64,000 nt of DNA from assembly GCA_905479945.1 (NCBI GenBank), contig CAJQOP010000075.1, forward strand, positions 1 through 64,000, read 5' to 3'. The translations under genes were made by a program, and so were the position numbers. Source of the DNA: an uncultured Glaciecola sp. Its GTDB lineage: Bacteria > Pseudomonadota > Gammaproteobacteria > Enterobacterales > Alteromonadaceae. Below are positions 22,610-31,645 of the stretch, one piece after another. A model generated the notes under the pieces. It made no database searches. It was not told the origin of the DNA and saw only the letters and a list, made by a program, of their open reading frames with translations. Each line of letters begins with the position of its first letter. Position 1 is the first letter of the stretch.

Positions 22610-23872
22610 CTATTCCCCCTTGCAGTAGTCTGCTGTCGAGGCAAACACGTTTTTAATATTGTAATTGTTACCCATAAATTCAGATTGAATTTGAGCCATC
22701 GCGGAGCGGTCAGCTGCATCTTGAGGATCACGTAGACACACGTTTTGGAATACTTTCTTAACTTGGCATTGAGCAAAAGTTTGACTGTTAGCTAATTCTT
22801 CACCCATGGATTTTGCGCCGCTACCTGTGCCAGGTAAATCTGAAGACCACCCGATAGTTTGGTTTTGGCCTTCGCGCCAGTAATTATCCCAAGTGTCATT
22901 CATAGTGACATAACCAAAGGGGAAGTTATTCGAGTTTATCCAATACTTAGCTTGCACCCTTAACTGGGTTTCAGGATCAGTTTGGCCGGCTGCGTTGTAA
23001 ACAATGCTGCCGTTTTCACCATCAGGGTCACCTTCTACGTTATAATCATAATTATAGTAAGCAAACGCTTGTGCCAAGGGATCCATGCCTGAGTGACAAC
23101 CTGAACATGAGTTTGTAAATATACGGCTATCACCACCTGGACTGCGACTTAAATCTTGGCGAATTCGGTCAGGTGGACGGCTTGTATCCTTAAATGATTC
23201 CAGATCGGCGCACATATGATTCATGAGCGTAAATCGAAACATGGCACGGTTAGTACCGTCTTTAAAGAACGACTTAGCCGCGCCTCGTGTCGTCATAACA
23301 CCCGCAGTTGCTGCTGCTGGAATGCCAGTGAGTGAAGACTGAGTTGTACTGACTAATACTGACGATAAATCTGCACCAGAACTTTCCAGTCCTTCGTAAT
23401 GTGCGTTATTCGTCCTGCTGTATGCGGGAACGCCAGCGCTGTTGTTGGCTATGTATAGAATGTCACCTGTTAGCACCTGACGAAAATCAACATCATCACG
23501 CACCATGCCTATAACGGTAGCAGTATAATCATTGAGTGGCGCAAATACGTCGGCCTCTTCATTGGTCCAAGGAGTTACCCAGTTTTTGATTGTTATGTTA
23601 TAGAAGCTAGGAGACTGCATGGCAATTTGTGCAGCGCCTTGCGCATCGCCTTCCTCTATAAGGGTAGCCATTTGTTGAATAACTTGTGAGGAGCCTGGAA
23701 CACCCGCCAATCGATCATGCATGCGTTTTGCTTGCTCAAGAGGCCCGGCTGTTGCCAGCGTGCTCGCTATTAATAGAGGCGCAAATAAGCAAATTAGCTT
23801 AAGCGACTGCTTTATCTTTATAGATGCTCTTTTTAAAAGCGGGTTATTTGATTCTTTTGTTAACAGATACAT
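22610..23872 (-). CDS. Secreted DUF1588-like protein with CxxCH
   Basis: 420 residues; AAAAGGAGTTGATTCG precedes the ATG. A signal-like hydrophobic segment at residues 24-42 ends in LATAG. The phrase NSCSGCHSGMDPLAQAFAYY (Cys256, Cys259, His260) matches the conserved end of DUF1588-like modules, CxxCHxxxDPLxxAxxxxD, known from planctomycete-type cytochrome proteins. First gene of the three-gene leftward operon. Periplasmic. It may carry one c-type haem; redox role inferred only. Confidence 0.75.
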   Translation of the reverse strand: MYLLTKESNNPLLKRASIKIKQSLKLICLFAPLLIASTLATAGPLEQAKRMHDRLAGVPGSSQVIQQMATLIEEGDAQGAAQIAMQSPSFYNITIKNWVTPWTNEEADVFAPLNDYTATVIGMVRDDVDFRQVLTGDILYIANNSAGVPAYSRTNNAHYEGLESSGADLSSVLVSTTQSSLTGIPAAATAGVMTTRGAAKSFFKDGTNRAMFRFTLMNHMCADLESFKDTSRPPDRIRQDLSRSPGGDSRIFTNSCSGCHSGMDPLAQAFAYYNYDYNVEGDPDGENGSIVYNAAGQTDPETQLRVQAKYWINSNNFPFGYVTMNDTWDNYWREGQNQTIGWSSDLPGTGSGAKSMGEELANSQTFAQCQVKKVFQNVCLRDPQDAADRSAMAQIQSEFMGNNYNIKNVFASTADYCKGE

Positions 23873-24620
23873 CGAATCAACTCCTTTTATGAATGTGAGG
23901 TAAGTTATACCCGTCTTTCACAAGTCGTTAGTTATTCACTGCTAACAATAAGTGTTTAGCTATATACCGATTTATTACAAATACGGTGTATATCTAAAAA
24001 TGAACTGGGTTTTTGGGCCTAACTTAACCTCTTATCAATAACTATGCCGAAGTTCGTATGCATCTGATTTTATGGGTTTTTATTTTTATTTTTGTTCGTT
24101 TTTTATGCCAATAAAGCCTCAGGATTGCGAAAATATGTTACTTAATTGCGACAGTTGATAGGTATTTTTTTTAATCACTTTCTCAATATTGCGATGTAAA
24201 CGCCAGCGCAGCTCTTTTGTTTACTACCTTCGCAGCGCAATGCGCTTTTACAAAGTCGATTAATGGCGGCGTTGTTTTTGCCGACAAGCACATACCAAAC
24301 AGATAAATTGATATATTGATTTTGTATTTACCCCTGCCTTTTTTAAGTTTTTAGTTATAAGTCGTCGCAATTGTAGGGTTAAAAAATATACCTAAATCAC
24401 GGTATAAATTCTTATCCTTACATATGGAAAACTAGATTGCTGTATAGCACGCTTGCTGTCACGCTGCTAAGTTCAAACAAAAGTATTCGCCCTAGGTGTG
24501 CAAATAAATATACCTTTCACACATATAAACAAAGGCGTTGCACTTTGGTGACACTATAAATATATGAGGTAGAGCAGTATCTTAACGGTGCCGATTTATC
24601 TTTAAAGTGAGTAAAGTAAT
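23873..24620. promoter_or_regulatory. 748-base divergent intergenic region
   Basis: It separates the leftward CxxCH operon and the rightward HzsA/motor operon and should hold both promoters. On the + strand TTGCAC (24538-24543) and TATATG (24561-24566) are 17 bases apart, 55 bases before the HzsA-like start. A TGTGCA...TTTCACACA stretch (24499-24522) could be a regulator site. No gene is visible. Regions this long are unusual in this window. Confidence 0.4.
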
Positions 24621-27347
24621 ATGATGACTCGAATTCGAAATACTGATTATTTGCAAAAGATATCGCTTAAAAAAGTGCTGCTTTGCTCATGCATTGTTAC
24701 CCTTGCCGCATGTGGCGGTGAAGAGTTAACTGATCAAGAACAAGCGCCCGATCCAGTTGTTGTTGATGTCCCCATTGCGGTCATTAAGCGCGACTTAAGT
24801 ATTGAAGACGCCGATATGCAGCGCTCAATTACCGAGCCCGCCTTATTCATTCCCGGTGCATCACTAATATTAAAAGCAAGAGCAAACGCAACGGCTGTCG
24901 AAGTCGACATCACGGCGACAGTCTTTGAAGACTTAGTAGACGAGTTAGGTAATCGCCTTCCAATTGATGTGAAAGATTTAGAAAGTGCGTATGACGGTTC
25001 GCGTCTGCTATTCAGTATGCGTGCACCAATGGATGAAGACGCCGATGAGGATGAGCAGCCAACATGGAATATTTGGGAATATGTTATTGCAACTCAAGAG
25101 CTTCAGCGTGTCATTATTTCTGACATTGTTGCTGAAGCTGGCGAAGACACTGGCCCGGTTTATTTAGCTGATGGCAGAATATTATTTAGCTCTACCCGTC
25201 AACGTGGCAATCAAGCGCGTTTGTTAGATGAAGGGAAACCACAATATCCAGGCTTAGAAGAGAGTCGCGAAGTGCATGCGTCGGTGTTACATATTATGGA
25301 TGCCAACGGTGAAAACTTAGAACAGATTTCGTATAACCAAAGCCATGACCTAGATCCGCTAGTTATGCCGAACGGAAAAATTATATTCAGTCGTTGGGAT
25401 CAATTCGGCGGCAGCAAAGGTGTTCATTTATATCAAATGAACCCAGATGGCAGTGATTTAGAGTTATTGTATGGTCGCCATAGTCATGTTAATTCTGAAG
25501 GTCGTAACGCAGATATTCATTTTACGCAAACTAGAGTGACCCCAGACGATCGTATTTTAGTTGCGCTAACTCCGTTTGATAACGAAGAGTTGGGTACCGA
25601 TTTTGTAACTATTGATGTTGTAAACTACATCGATAACTTCATGCCTGTCGCATCGGCTAACTCTTTAAGTGGTCCAGCACAAGAAAAAGCGTTGTTTGAA
25701 AACATCGACATAGAGGCCGACATTTCACCAGGTGGTTATATTGCCGCCTTATATCCTTTATTCGACGGCAGTGGTCGTCAGTTATTTAGTTGGAGTCAGT
25801 GCAGGCTTTTAGAACCCTTAGCCGAAGGTGCTGCAGTAGGCACTGAGCGCAAGGTTGTTCCTTGCAGTGAAGAAACTCTTGTTGATGCGGCTTATGAGAA
25901 AGCACCACCTCTGTATGGTCTATGGATGTTTGATCCCGCCGAAGGTACGCAATTACCTTTAGCCGTGCCGCAAGAAGACGTGTCTTATTCAGAAGTGGTC
26001 GCAGTTGAAAGCCGTCCGTTTCCTGCCGACCCTTCATCTACCGTTGATAACACAAACACCGCGTTAATCGATGCCAATATGGGCATTGTGCACATTCGCA
26101 GTGTGTATGATTTTGCTGGTAATGATCTCAGCCCGCAAGGCATCGTCAACATGGCAGACCCAACACTGGTGACACCTGCTGAGCGCCCCGCTCGTTTCCT
26201 GAGAGTCTTAAAAAGCGTGTCGATTCCTGACGAAGAGACCTTAGATTTTGATAACAGCGCATTTGGTCGTTCAAGAAATCAATTGATGCGAGAAGTATTA
26301 GGCTACACCCCAATTCAGCCTGACGGCTCAGTAAAAGTGGCTGTGCCGGCTAACCTGCCATTCGCGATTAGTATCGTTAATGCACAAGGTAAACGTATAT
26401 CACCCCGTCATCAAAATTGGCTACAAGTGGCTCCTGGTGAGACTAAAACATGTAGTGGTTGTCATAATGGCAACAATAATAATGACGTTACTCTTTTACC
26501 GCATGGTAGAGCTGATGCTGAAACTGCGTCGATTAACAATGGCGCACCAAGCACTGGTGTTCCATTTCCAAACACGAACCCTGCTTTGTTTGCCGATTTA
26601 GGTGAAACTATGGCAGAAACTTTCACGCGAATTAATGGCGTTCCTGATTTAACGCCCGATATTTTGTTTGAAGACGTTTGGGCTGATCCTGCAGTTCAAG
26701 CGCCTGCCGATCCAATCGAGTATCGCTACGCAGATCTGCAAACGTCCTTACCTATCAGTCAAAGTTGTGCACAAACTTGGACCTCTATTTGCCGTTCAGT
26801 GATTAATTTCCCTGAGCATATACAGCCTTTATTTGAACTAGACCGATCTGTGCTTGATGCGGAAGGAATGTTAGTAACAAATAACACGTGCGTGGCTTGC
26901 CATAATCGTTTCGATGCCGATAACGTAATACAGGTTCCAGCAGGACAGTTAGAATTGACTGGTAATCCATCGCCAGCCGATGCAGACTTATTGACCAGTT
27001 ATCGAGAATTGATGTTTAACGATGTTGAAATGGAAGTCATCGACGGCGCGCTTTTGCCTCGTCAGGTGCTTGTTTTTGATAATAATGGTGATCCTGTGTT
27101 TGAAGTGGATGAAGAAGGCGAACTGATCCTAGACGGTGAAGACAACCCAATCCAAGTAACACAACAGATTAACGTGGCTAGCAGTATGAGTGTCAATGCC
27201 GCCCTAAATAGTGGCAGGTTTTTTGCACCTTTTGAAACAGGAAGTCACCAAGGTTGGTTAAGCCCAGCCGAATTGAGAATGATCAGCGAATGGCTGGATG
27301 TAGGTGGCCAAAATTACAATAACCCATTTGATGCGCCAATAAATTAA
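24621..27347 (+). CDS. HzsA-like lipoprotein with two CxxCH motifs
   Basis: 908 residues. Lipobox LAAC in the first 35 residues with Gly at +2, so probably an outer-membrane lipoprotein. The central part (about 100-500) has beta-propeller repeats (SAYDGSRLLFSM, LADGRILFSSTR, VMPNGKIIFSRWD, DGSDLELLYG), as in the hydrazine-synthase alpha-related fold. CSGCH at 611-615 and CVACH at 757-761 are c-type haem motifs. It lacks other anammox context, so hydrazine synthesis is not implied; relatives in many bacteria are uncharacterised. First gene of the long rightward operon; its stop overlaps the next start (TAATG). Confidence 0.82.
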   Translation: MMTRIRNTDYLQKISLKKVLLCSCIVTLAACGGEELTDQEQAPDPVVVDVPIAVIKRDLSIEDADMQRSITEPALFIPGASLILKARANATAVEVDITATVFEDLVDELGNRLPIDVKDLESAYDGSRLLFSMRAPMDEDADEDEQPTWNIWEYVIATQELQRVIISDIVAEAGEDTGPVYLADGRILFSSTRQRGNQARLLDEGKPQYPGLEESREVHASVLHIMDANGENLEQISYNQSHDLDPLVMPNGKIIFSRWDQFGGSKGVHLYQMNPDGSDLELLYGRHSHVNSEGRNADIHFTQTRVTPDDRILVALTPFDNEELGTDFVTIDVVNYIDNFMPVASANSLSGPAQEKALFENIDIEADISPGGYIAALYPLFDGSGRQLFSWSQCRLLEPLAEGAAVGTERKVVPCSEETLVDAAYEKAPPLYGLWMFDPAEGTQLPLAVPQEDVSYSEVVAVESRPFPADPSSTVDNTNTALIDANMGIVHIRSVYDFAGNDLSPQGIVNMADPTLVTPAERPARFLRVLKSVSIPDEETLDFDNSAFGRSRNQLMREVLGYTPIQPDGSVKVAVPANLPFAISIVNAQGKRISPRHQNWLQVAPGETKTCSGCHNGNNNNDVTLLPHGRADAETASINNGAPSTGVPFPNTNPALFADLGETMAETFTRINGVPDLTPDILFEDVWADPAVQAPADPIEYRYADLQTSLPISQSCAQTWTSICRSVINFPEHIQPLFELDRSVLDAEGMLVTNNTCVACHNRFDADNVIQVPAGQLELTGNPSPADADLLTSYRELMFNDVEMEVIDGALLPRQVLVFDNNGDPVFEVDEEGELILDGEDNPIQVTQQINVASSMSVNAALNSGRFFAPFETGSHQGWLSPAELRMISEWLDVGGQNYNNPFDAPIN

Positions 27348-28096
27348 TGAAATTAAACGTTACCTTTTTACTTTTTGTTTTTATAGCTTCACTCGGCTTT
27401 AGCTCTTCAACCAAGGGCGAGGACTTGGTGGTGAGTGTCGCAGAACCCTATGTTGACTTTCGCACAGGGCCTGCAAGTGAGTATCCAATTTTTCACGTTG
27501 CTGAGCAGGGTGAAAGCATTACTATATTAAAGAAAAAAACCGGTTGGTATAAAGCGCGAACGGTCAAGGGGCAAGAAGGTTGGGTTTCCGCCGAGCAGCT
27601 AGGTAAAACCTTAAAGCTCAGCGGTGAGCTGCTTTATGTGCCTACAGGCAGCTTTGAAGACTATGCAAACCGAACATTTGAATTCAGCGTTTTTGGTGGT
27701 GTATTAGAAAACGTGACGGCAATGTCGATGGCAACAGCTTGGAATTGGACTGGCAATTTAGTGGCCGAAGCAACTTACACACAAGCATTAGGCAACTTTT
27801 CAGAAAATAAATTATGGTCACTTCGACTACAGCATCATATATTCCCTGAGTGGATAGTAAGTCCTTACTTAACTATTGGTGCTGGTTCTATAAATACGCG
27901 CCCGCGCTCGAATTTAGTGCAAAGTGGTGATGAAGTTCGTAAAAGCGATTTTTATGAGGTGGGCGCAGGTTTGCGTTATTACTTCGCACGAAATATTGTG
28001 GTGAAGTTTGAATATAGAAATATGATCGCGTTAACAGACCGCGATGATCAAGAAAGAATTGAAGAATTTAGATTAGGTTTTTCGGTGTTTTTTTAG
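27347..28096 (+). CDS. SH3-domain outer-membrane beta-barrel protein
   Basis: 249 residues. Signal peptide of about 24 residues. Then a bacterial SH3 domain (residues 28-84: VSVAEPYVDFRTGPASEYPIF, WYKARTVKGQEGWVSAEQL) and a C-terminal beta-barrel of about 140 residues ending in Phe (RLGFSVFF). The barrel resembles the small outer-membrane beta-barrel domain found in Myxococcus gliding and sporulation (Glt/Nfs) clusters. The SH3 domain could bind peptidoglycan. Translationally coupled with the HzsA-like gene. Confidence 0.82.
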   Translation: MKLNVTFLLFVFIASLGFSSSTKGEDLVVSVAEPYVDFRTGPASEYPIFHVAEQGESITILKKKTGWYKARTVKGQEGWVSAEQLGKTLKLSGELLYVPTGSFEDYANRTFEFSVFGGVLENVTAMSMATAWNWTGNLVAEATYTQALGNFSENKLWSLRLQHHIFPEWIVSPYLTIGAGSINTRPRSNLVQSGDEVRKSDFYEVGAGLRYYFARNIVVKFEYRNMIALTDRDDQERIEEFRLGFSVFF

Positions 28097-28175
28097 CGCT
28101 TGAGCGAACATTTAAGCTTGCAATAGCACCGCATTACCAAAGTAATTACATGAAACCCATACCATGGTGAAATGA

Positions 28176-28907
28176 ATGAAATTTGACGACTTAGTGTTTA
28201 ACAATAATTTTTATAAAAGCATTTATAAAGGCTTAATTCAACAGCGCAAGATCGCTAATAAAGCGATGATGAGTGCCGTTGTTATCTTGAGTACGGGTTT
28301 ACTTAATGCTCCGGCATTGGCTCAACCGTCCATTCAAGAAAATGCTGAGCAACCACCTGCGTTAATTGACCCAAATATTGAACGTCGAGAAATTGATGAG
28401 TCCGATATTGATACTGAAGATTTTGAAATCGGTATTTTTGGTGGATTTATTAGCATCGAAGATTTTGAGTCAAGTTCAGTTGTTGGGGCTTCAATTGCTT
28501 ACCATATCAATGAGAACTTATTTCTTGAAGCCCGCTATGCACAAGCTACTGCAGGGCAAACTAGTTTTGAACTTTTGTCTGGAGGCGCGCCTTTCTTAAC
28601 GGAGGAAGAACGCGACTATACGTATTATAACTTATCACTAGGTTACAACATCAATGGTGAAACTTTCTTCACAGATAACTTAGTCTTCAACTCAGATGTT
28701 TATTTTACCGTGGGCGCAGGTAGTACGGATTTTGGTGGCGATGAGCGTTTTACTATCAGTGTGGGTGCTGGGTACCGATTGTTGTTGACCGATTTTTGGG
28801 CTTTAAAAGTGGACGTGCGTGATCACGTTTTCACCAGTGACATTATCGGCGTAGAAAAGGACGTTCACAACTTGGCTTTGACACTAAGTACGACGTTCTT
28901 CTTTTAA
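28176..28907 (+). CDS. Outer-membrane beta-barrel protein
   Basis: 243 residues. The signal peptide follows an extended basic N-terminus (hydrophobic part near residues 32-50, cleavage near ALAQ). A short acidic linker (IDESDIDTEDFE) precedes a barrel whose strands run from FEIGIFGGFISIEDF to LALTLSTTFFF, with a terminal Phe as BAM signal. It belongs to the same small-barrel family as the protein upstream, but has no SH3 domain. Such barrels are paired in Glt-like clusters. Confidence 0.8.
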   Translation: MKFDDLVFNNNFYKSIYKGLIQQRKIANKAMMSAVVILSTGLLNAPALAQPSIQENAEQPPALIDPNIERREIDESDIDTEDFEIGIFGGFISIEDFESSSVVGASIAYHINENLFLEARYAQATAGQTSFELLSGGAPFLTEEERDYTYYNLSLGYNINGETFFTDNLVFNSDVYFTVGAGSTDFGGDERFTISVGAGYRLLLTDFWALKVDVRDHVFTSDIIGVEKDVHNLALTLSTTFFF

Positions 28908-28922
28908 TTAACGAGACCTAAT

Positions 28923-29495
28923 ATGACTTATATGAATAGAATTTTAGCAGTATCTACTTCTTCTTCAAGCAAACGAGCTTGGTCCGCATCGAGCCTGCGT
29001 AAATGCTTAGTTATTGGCACGGCAGCGTTGAGCCTATGTATAAGCAGTGCAAGCGCAGTTGCTAAACCTGTCACCGGTAAAAAATCACCTGACTTTACGC
29101 TTGCGAGCCGTGACGGTGGCAATATGCAACTGTCAGAGCAGCGTGGAAATATTGTGTTAGTGAATTTTTGGGCATCTTGGTGCGGCCCATGCCGTGAAGA
29201 GCTTCCTGCTTTTGAAGATCTATATCAAGAATATCAAGATATGGGTGTAGAAATTTTAGCGGTAAACGTTGATGACGAAGCTGAAAAGGCCAACGTGCTA
29301 TTACAAGACATTAAAGTGAGCTTTCCGGTTTTATTTGATACTTCAGGTGATGTGAGCAAGCTTTATGACGTTAACGCAATGCCAACGACTGTATTGGTAG
29401 ACCGAGATGGCAACGTGCGCTTAGTTCACCCAGGTTATCGCAAAGGCGATGAGAAGAAATATGAGAAAGCGATAAAAATGCTAATGAGGGAGTAG
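28923..29495 (+). CDS. TlpA-like periplasmic thioredoxin
   Basis: 190 residues. A long N-terminus with a hydrophobic segment (VIGTAALSLCISSASAVA) exports or anchors it. The thioredoxin fold follows: PDFTLASRDGGNMQLSEQRG, then WASWCGPC with Cys87 and Cys90, and VNAMPTTVLVDRDGNV with the cis-Pro. It should reduce disulfides in the periplasm, perhaps keeping CxxCH cysteines free for haem attachment or reducing DUF4266. Genes for such thioredoxins commonly neighbour DUF4266-DUF3570. Confidence 0.92.
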   Translation: MTYMNRILAVSTSSSSKRAWSASSLRKCLVIGTAALSLCISSASAVAKPVTGKKSPDFTLASRDGGNMQLSEQRGNIVLVNFWASWCGPCREELPAFEDLYQEYQDMGVEILAVNVDDEAEKANVLLQDIKVSFPVLFDTSGDVSKLYDVNAMPTTVLVDRDGNVRLVHPGYRKGDEKKYEKAIKMLMRE

Positions 29496-29500
29496 TACAT

Positions 29501-29776
29501 ATGAAAATGGTTAACAAAACTTCTGTAAGACTTATTCTAGTTGCTTGCGTTGCTTTATTTGGCAGCGGTTGTGCAAGCACTTTTGACGGTTTTAGCAATC
29601 CACTTGCGAATATTGAGCCGTGGGTAAAACCCTATGAGCGAAGTAATTTAGCGGATCCAATTATGAGCATGAACCGCAACCCGGTTGCCTTATCCTATGC
29701 AAAGCACGTGTTTGAATCTCGCGAAGGTGCTCGTGGCGCTGACGGCGGTGCAGGTGGCGGTTGTGGTTGTAACTAA
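29501..29776 (+). CDS. DUF4266 lipoprotein
   Basis: 91 residues. Lipobox GSGC with Cys24 as lipid attachment. Core: LANIEPWVKPYERSNLADPIM followed by SYAKHVFESREGARGADGG, the DUF4266 signature. The Gly-rich tail with two close cysteines (GGGCGCN) is typical and could bind a metal or be acted upon by the thioredoxin upstream. GGGAGTAGTACAT precedes the ATG. Confidence 0.92.
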   Translation: MKMVNKTSVRLILVACVALFGSGCASTFDGFSNPLANIEPWVKPYERSNLADPIMSMNRNPVALSYAKHVFESREGARGADGGAGGGCGCN

Positions 29777-29813
29777 AAAACAGGCTGCAAAAGCCATTCG
29801 ACATAAGCTCAAC

Positions 29814-30953
29814 ATGGTCAAAATGGTCATGTGTACTCTCGGGCTTGTTGTTACGACTCTATTCTTCGGAACTGCACATAGTGCTGTTTTGCCAATTGAA
29901 CGCGCTGACGTGCTCTACCATTCCTATGAAGGTGATGGTGTAACCATTGATGGGCCTTCTGTACTCTTACGCAAGAATATTGGCGGCAGAGTGTCTGTTT
30001 CGGCTAATTATTATGTCGATACGGTGTCAGGTGCTTCAATTGATGTGCGCGCAACGGCGAGCCCTTATGAAGAAGTGCGTAAAGAAAAAACGATTGGCTT
30101 GGACTTTCTTAATAATAAAACCTTATTGAGTACTAGTTTTACCAACAGTAGCGAAAACGATTTTGAAGCCAACTCAGTTTATTTGGGCGTTAGCCAAGAT
30201 TTTTTTGGCGACTTAAGCACTATTTCTTTAAGTTACTCGAAAGGTTGGGATGTGGTAGGTCGTCGTGGCGACGAGAGTTTTGAAGAAGAAGCCGACCGTC
30301 AAAAATTCGGTTTAGGCTTTAGCCAAGTTGCGACAAAGAGCCTTATTGTTGGTTTCAATATTGAGCATATCTCAGATGAGGGTTACTTAAACAATCCCTA
30401 TCGCTCCGTGCGTTTCTTAGATTCAAGTACCGATCGCGGTTTTAGCTTTGCCACGGAAACGTATCCAAATACGCGCTCAAGCACAGCCTATTCTATCAAT
30501 GCAAACTACTATTTACCTTACCGCGCTGCCATTTATGGTGACGCCAGAACCTATAGTGATACTTGGGGCATAAAGGCGAGTAACTTCAAACTAGGTTACA
30601 TCCATCCAATTGAAGATGATTGGGTTTTTGAAGTGTTTGTGCGTCATTACAAACAAGATAAAGCCGATTTTTATCAAGACTTATTTAGTCGCCCAAATGA
30701 GTTTAACTTCATGGCTCGCGACAAAGAAATGAGCACTTACACTGGCTTAACCGCTGGCATAAGTGTTTCATACGAATGGCAATTCTCTCAAACCGCTATG
30801 TTTAAAAAGAGCGCGGTGCATTTTGAATGGGATTACATGAAATTTGATTATGATGACTTTAGAGATGCCACGGCACAAACGCCTGTAGGTGAAGAGCCAT
30901 TATTTGGATTCTCAGCAAATGTGCTACGCATCTTTGCATCAATTTGGTACTAA
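29814..30953 (+). CDS. DUF3570 outer-membrane protein with flavinylation motif
   Basis: 379 residues from the chosen ATG; a GTG at 29763 overlapping the DUF4266 end is an alternative start. Signal peptide up to about TAHSA. The remainder is a repeated beta-strand pattern ending in FASIWY, an outer-membrane barrel. Residues 69-75 read DTVSGAS (30018-30038), which fits the ApbE target Dxx(S/T)GA(S/T), with Ser72 as acceptor of FMN. DUF3570 clusters with ApbE, DUF4266 and thioredoxin in other bacteria. Role inferred: flavin-bearing barrel for redox work at the cell surface. Confidence 0.9.
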   Translation: MVKMVMCTLGLVVTTLFFGTAHSAVLPIERADVLYHSYEGDGVTIDGPSVLLRKNIGGRVSVSANYYVDTVSGASIDVRATASPYEEVRKEKTIGLDFLNNKTLLSTSFTNSSENDFEANSVYLGVSQDFFGDLSTISLSYSKGWDVVGRRGDESFEEEADRQKFGLGFSQVATKSLIVGFNIEHISDEGYLNNPYRSVRFLDSSTDRGFSFATETYPNTRSSTAYSINANYYLPYRAAIYGDARTYSDTWGIKASNFKLGYIHPIEDDWVFEVFVRHYKQDKADFYQDLFSRPNEFNFMARDKEMSTYTGLTAGISVSYEWQFSQTAMFKKSAVHFEWDYMKFDYDDFRDATAQTPVGEEPLFGFSANVLRIFASIWY

Positions 30954-30955
30954 AC

Positions 30956-31627
30956 ATGACAACAACAAATCAAGGCAGTGCTATTCATTCATCTATGGCC
31001 ACTTTGCCAATATTGCTAATAAATAACAAAACACTGCTTAAGCTTTGCAGTGCTGCGTTTATGATATTTGCTTGTGCTTTTTGGGTTAATACAGCTAGGG
31101 CGCAAGAGGCCGGAGCACAAGAAGCAGATACTCAAGTGGAGACACCAGTATTGGCTGAGGTACAAGAAGCAACGCCAGTGCCAGACAGCGACTTAGCTGC
31201 TGAGATGGAAACACTGAAACAAGCTTTGGTTAATTTGAATCGTGATTTATTTATTTTAGAAGAAGATTTATTGTTTCCATCAAGTACACAGGTAGCCGTT
31301 TATTTGGCTATGGATGTAGGCGAATATTTTAAGCTCGACTCTGTTGAATTGAAAGTAGATGGCAAGTTAGCAACGCATTACTTATACACCGACCGTCAAG
31401 TTAACGCTTTGTATAAAGGCGGTGTTCAGCGCTTGTATGTTGGCAATGTCAATCAGGGCGCTAGAGAGATTTCAGCCTTTTTTATCGGTACTGGTCCAGA
31501 AAATAGACCTTATAAACGGGCTGTTACCTTAGAGTTTGATAAAGATGATGAAGCCGCTACTGTCGAGTTGACGATAATTGATTCAACGTCGAAGCAACAA
31601 CCTACTTTCACAGCAAAATTACTCTAG
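30956..31627 (+). CDS. Periplasmic protein of the motor/redox operon
   Basis: 223 residues from the ATG two bases after the DUF3570 stop. A late hydrophobic segment (about residues 30-47, ending TARA-QE) serves as signal or anchor. Then an acidic Gln/Glu/Pro-rich linker and a conserved-looking domain beginning ALVNLNRDLFILEEDLLFPSS, with YLAMDVGEYFKLDSVELKVDGK and GGVQRLYVGNV. I do not know its family. It is probably structural because it precedes the TPR genes in the operon. Confidence 0.7.
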   Translation: MTTTNQGSAIHSSMATLPILLINNKTLLKLCSAAFMIFACAFWVNTARAQEAGAQEADTQVETPVLAEVQEATPVPDSDLAAEMETLKQALVNLNRDLFILEEDLLFPSSTQVAVYLAMDVGEYFKLDSVELKVDGKLATHYLYTDRQVNALYKGGVQRLYVGNVNQGAREISAFFIGTGPENRPYKRAVTLEFDKDDEAATVELTIIDSTSKQQPTFTAKLL

Positions 31628-31645
31628 GTCGGATTGCATTTATTT

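Noticed and set aside
24621-27347. True hydrazine synthase and an anammox lifestyle
   Set aside because: Only the alpha-like fold is present, without HzsB/C or hydrazine dehydrogenase; HzsA-like proteins are widespread in other bacteria.
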